Shown: piece after piece, positions 7,350 to 8,945 of the stretch
Position numbering within the stretch: position 1 is the stretch's first letter
Layout: every line of letters begins with the position of its first letter
Program-made: the position numbers and the translations under genes
Assembly: GCA_903865465.1 (NCBI GenBank)
Contig: CAIPJU010000304.1
Coordinates: 1 to 8,945, forward strand
DNA from: an uncultured Bacteroidota bacterium
Lineage (GTDB): Bacteria > Bacteroidota > Bacteroidia > Bacteroidales > VadinHA17
Direction: 5' to 3'
Length of the DNA: 8,945 nt
The notes under the pieces: model-generated
Seen by the model: the letters and a program-made list of their open reading frames with translations, nothing else
What the model was told of the DNA's origin: nothing
The model's database searches: none

Positions 7350-7373
7350 CCTCCTTCCGGGAAATTTCCCGGA
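7350..7373 (-). promoter_or_regulatory. Perfect palindrome with adjacent AGGAGG before the radical SAM gene
   Basis: Positions 7356-7373 are an 18-bp perfect palindrome (core CCGGGAAATTTCCCGG). In minus-strand RNA it can fold as a 7-bp GC-rich stem with an AATT loop. It is followed at once by AGGAGG (7350-7355), but no start codon lies at usable distance; the radical SAM GTG is about 40 bases further on. It lies between the peptide gene and the enzyme gene and could be a processing or attenuation hairpin or an operator. The downstream T-run is too weak for a clear terminator. Confidence 0.4.
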
Positions 7374-7414
7374 GAGAATAGTGACAAAACCAGTTAATAT
7401 GGAACTAAAATAAC

Positions 7415-7657
7415 TTAAAATACAATTTTCGAGAACCGTTTTTCAAGCTCCTCCCCATTTTCAAAGTCAGCTTCGCTGATAAACGGAACTATCAGGTGCT
7501 TTATCTCTTTTGTGTCTTCAAGAACTCTGTACTCGGCATTCTCATCAATTTCAAAACCTCTTTCCTGGAGCACCTTTTTTGGGTTGCTTAAAAATTCCTT
7601 TTTAAGGTTCTGATCCGAAAGGATTTCAATAAGTAATCTTTTTTGAATCGATTCCAT
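7415..7657 (-). CDS. NHLP-like peptide, candidate RiPP precursor
   Basis: This small 80-residue acidic protein resembles the nitrile hydratase-like leader (NHLP) family. Its helical N-terminal part is KKEFLSNPKKVLQERGFEID (about 19-38), matching the family pattern of a Phe, then NPK and a helix, then Gly and a hydrophobic residue. YRVLEDTKEIKHLIVPF (about 43-59) follows, matching the V-x-E-D-T...H-L-V-x-P strand motif. Only about 20 residues remain (61-80), ending FSKIVF. There is no cysteine and no Gly-Gly or Gly-Ala cleavage site, so either the core is tiny or this is a stand-alone leader or carrier protein. The ATG at 7657 follows AAGGAA at usable spacing. It lies between an M50 peptidase gene and a B12 radical SAM gene on the same strand, supporting a role in peptide modification. 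The family call is by pattern only. Confidence 0.82.
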   Translation of the reverse strand: MESIQKRLLIEILSDQNLKKEFLSNPKKVLQERGFEIDENAEYRVLEDTKEIKHLIVPFISEADFENGEELEKRFSKIVF

Positions 7658-7730
7658 AATTTCCTTGATTTATTGTTTTTGTTATGAATGAATTCCCTGA
7701 ATAAAGAGTCAATTCCTTTATAGTATTCCC

Positions 7731-7746
7731 TAATACAATAATACAA
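7731..7746. repeat. Tandem 8-bp repeat upstream of the NHLP-like gene
   Basis: TAATACAA occurs twice in direct tandem (7731-7738 and 7739-7746), about 75 bases upstream of the peptide start. It could be a regulator site or simple AT-rich repetition. No clear TAnnTTTG box was found in this 189-base gap. Confidence 0.4.
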
Positions 7747-7793
7747 TCTTTTTTACTGAAAAACAATGATTTATTTTACACCTTGTTGATATT

Positions 7794-7805
7794 TTTCCCG
7801 GGAAA
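7794..7805. repeat. 12-bp palindrome upstream of the NHLP-like gene
   Basis: TTTCCCGGGAAA is a perfect palindrome. It shares the string CCGGGAAAT with the larger palindrome at 7356-7373, so the peptide gene is bracketed by two related inverted repeats. Function is unknown. Confidence 0.4.
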
Positions 7806-7846
7806 TTACGGTCATGAAACTTATTGAAAAAGAGATTTAAAAGTCA

Positions 7847-8945
7847 CTATTTCTTTAAGTTAATCGTTGTTATGCGTGACCTGACATACCAGTGAACTGC
7901 CTTTTTAATAACTCGTTCAAAAAATATTGTCAGGAACAGGAATAACAGGAATATCGAAAGAGAGACTGGCAACCTTCTGAGCTTGTCCTCAAGAAAAACG
8001 ATGGCAGGTATAAGCAAAAGGGAAACAGCGACAATGGGAGTCAGAACTGCATAGATCAGGTAAATTACTTTTTCGCGTAAGGGGAGATCTGCGTTGTGTG
8101 ATTTGGAAAATAAGTTTTTTATCCTGCTAAAAAGATACCTGAAGGCCTTAATCCTCAGATTGGGAATTGAAAACAAATCTGAAATAATATAATAACCATC
8201 AGTTTCTCCCCAGGGAATAAGATTAATGATGAAGGAAAGGATATTCATTACAAACAGGGACCCAAAAACAACCGACAGTGAGTGATCGTTCGGGAAAAGA
8301 AAGGAGAGTATTCCATTAAAGCAGGCAAATACGAGAGTAGCCAGCGGTCCGGCAAATGAAACACTTATCCGTTGCATTTTAGAAGGAAACATCCATGTAT
8401 CTGTTGTATCAACATAGGGACAAATGTTACCAAAGTAAACCAGCAGACCCATTTCGTGCACCGTACCTCCAAATCGTTTACAGACAATTCCATGGGCCAG
8501 TTCATGCAATACGATACCGAGAGAATACAGGCAATAAAAGATGAATAAATACCAGATTTGAATATGCAGCCCCTTGTTAAATGCAGAATGAAAAGCAAAA
8601 CTTAATTCCCTGTAATTCAGAGCAAAATACAAAAAACCAATAAGCAGGAAAGCAACATATATAATCAAGGCCTGTTTACACCATATCCAGCCTGCTCTCC
8701 GGTTTATGGCTGTAATAATTCTATCTGGTTCGGGAAAGGAATACCTCATTTTCAGGTATTTCCGGGCGGTTTTTCTCAGCCAGCCAGGCTCATCGCTTAT
8801 TATTGGATCGCCGGTAAGTATTAATTTCTTTGCAATCAGGTCTTCAACTAATTTTCCGAAACTAAGCGGATGGACTATCCCGTATTTACCGATAAAGGAG
8901 TAGTAAATTTCCCTTACAGGTGTATGTCCGTCGACAGCCTTAAGC
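7847..8945 (-). CDS. Membrane M50-family zinc metallopeptidase with PqqD-like N-terminal segment (5' partial)
   Basis: The reading frame is open to the window edge, so the N-terminus is missing; 365 residues are visible (numbered here from 8944). Residues 1-43, beginning LKAVDGHTPVREI, look like the C-terminal part of a PqqD-like or winged-helix peptide-binding domain. The membrane peptidase domain follows, with about six hydrophobic segments (about 92-109, 130-147, 193-215, 225-243, 292-318 and 326-343). The zinc motif is His147-Glu-Leu-Ala-His151 in LHELAHG, and the third ligand is Asp249 in NLIPWGETDGYY. This is the site-2-protease-like type found in RiPP clusters, such as YydH. An internal Met at 8749 is not the real start, since coding continues 65 residues upstream. 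It precedes the NHLP-like gene by 189 bases on the same strand; maturation or self-protection is the inferred role. Confidence 0.92.
   Translation of the reverse strand, partial: LKAVDGHTPVREIYYSFIGKYGIVHPLSFGKLVEDLIAKKLILTGDPIISDEPGWLRKTARKYLKMRYSFPEPDRIITAINRRAGWIWCKQALIIYVAFLLIGFLYFALNYRELSFAFHSAFNKGLHIQIWYLFIFYCLYSLGIVLHELAHGIVCKRFGGTVHEMGLLVYFGNICPYVDTTDTWMFPSKMQRISVSFAGPLATLVFACFNGILSFLFPNDHSLSVVFGSLFVMNILSFIINLIPWGETDGYYIISDLFSIPNLRIKAFRYLFSRIKNLFSKSHNADLPLREKVIYLIYAVLTPIVAVSLLLIPAIVFLEDKLRRLPVSLSIFLLFLFLTIFFERVIKKAVHWYVRSRITTINLKK

Noticed and set aside
8706..8903. A plus-strand 65-codon frame at the right edge
   Set aside because: It is antisense to the coding extension of the M50 peptidase, whose own frame is open and protein-like across the same bases.

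Overview
The window looks like chromosomal DNA from a member of the Bacteroidota, probably an environmental or anaerobic Bacteroidales-like lineage. The evidence is moderate to low GC, long AT-rich intergenic gaps, matches to the Bacteroidota -7 promoter motif TAnnTTTG upstream of two genes, few strong Shine-Dalgarno sites, and the protein types themselves. I cannot name the genus.

Left part (1-4154, all minus strand): three separate housekeeping-type genes. They are a class I iron-sulfur fumarase with its own intrinsic terminator, a metallo-beta-lactamase-fold hydrolase, and a two-HKD phospholipase D-type cardiolipin synthase. Their gaps of 127-235 bases and separate promoter or terminator signals suggest they are transcribed separately.

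Middle (4155-5644): a 386-base divergent gap carries a 143-base non-coding element with perfect 17-bp terminal inverted repeats, flanked exactly by a 4-bp direct repeat. This is the signature of a MITE-like insertion, and it may have interrupted a very small ORF. Then come a plus-strand Tat-leader TIM-barrel protein of the hydroxypyruvate isomerase type and a tRNA-Glu(TTC) with its own promoter and a terminator.

Right part (5670-8945, minus strand): the most interesting region. In transcription order it holds (i) a membrane M50-type metallopeptidase, cut by the window edge, with a PqqD-like segment in front of its membrane domain; (ii) an 80-residue peptide resembling the nitrile-hydratase-like leader (NHLP) family of RiPP precursors; and (iii) a cobalamin-binding-type radical SAM enzyme. 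Together they read as a compact ribosomal peptide modification cassette: peptide supply, radical modification, and membrane proteolysis or maturation. The layout parallels the YydF-YydG-YydH epipeptide system but with different precursor and radical SAM classes. The peptide is unusual for its family: it has no cysteine, no Gly-Gly cleavage site and almost no core. Any exporter or further enzymes would lie beyond position 8945.
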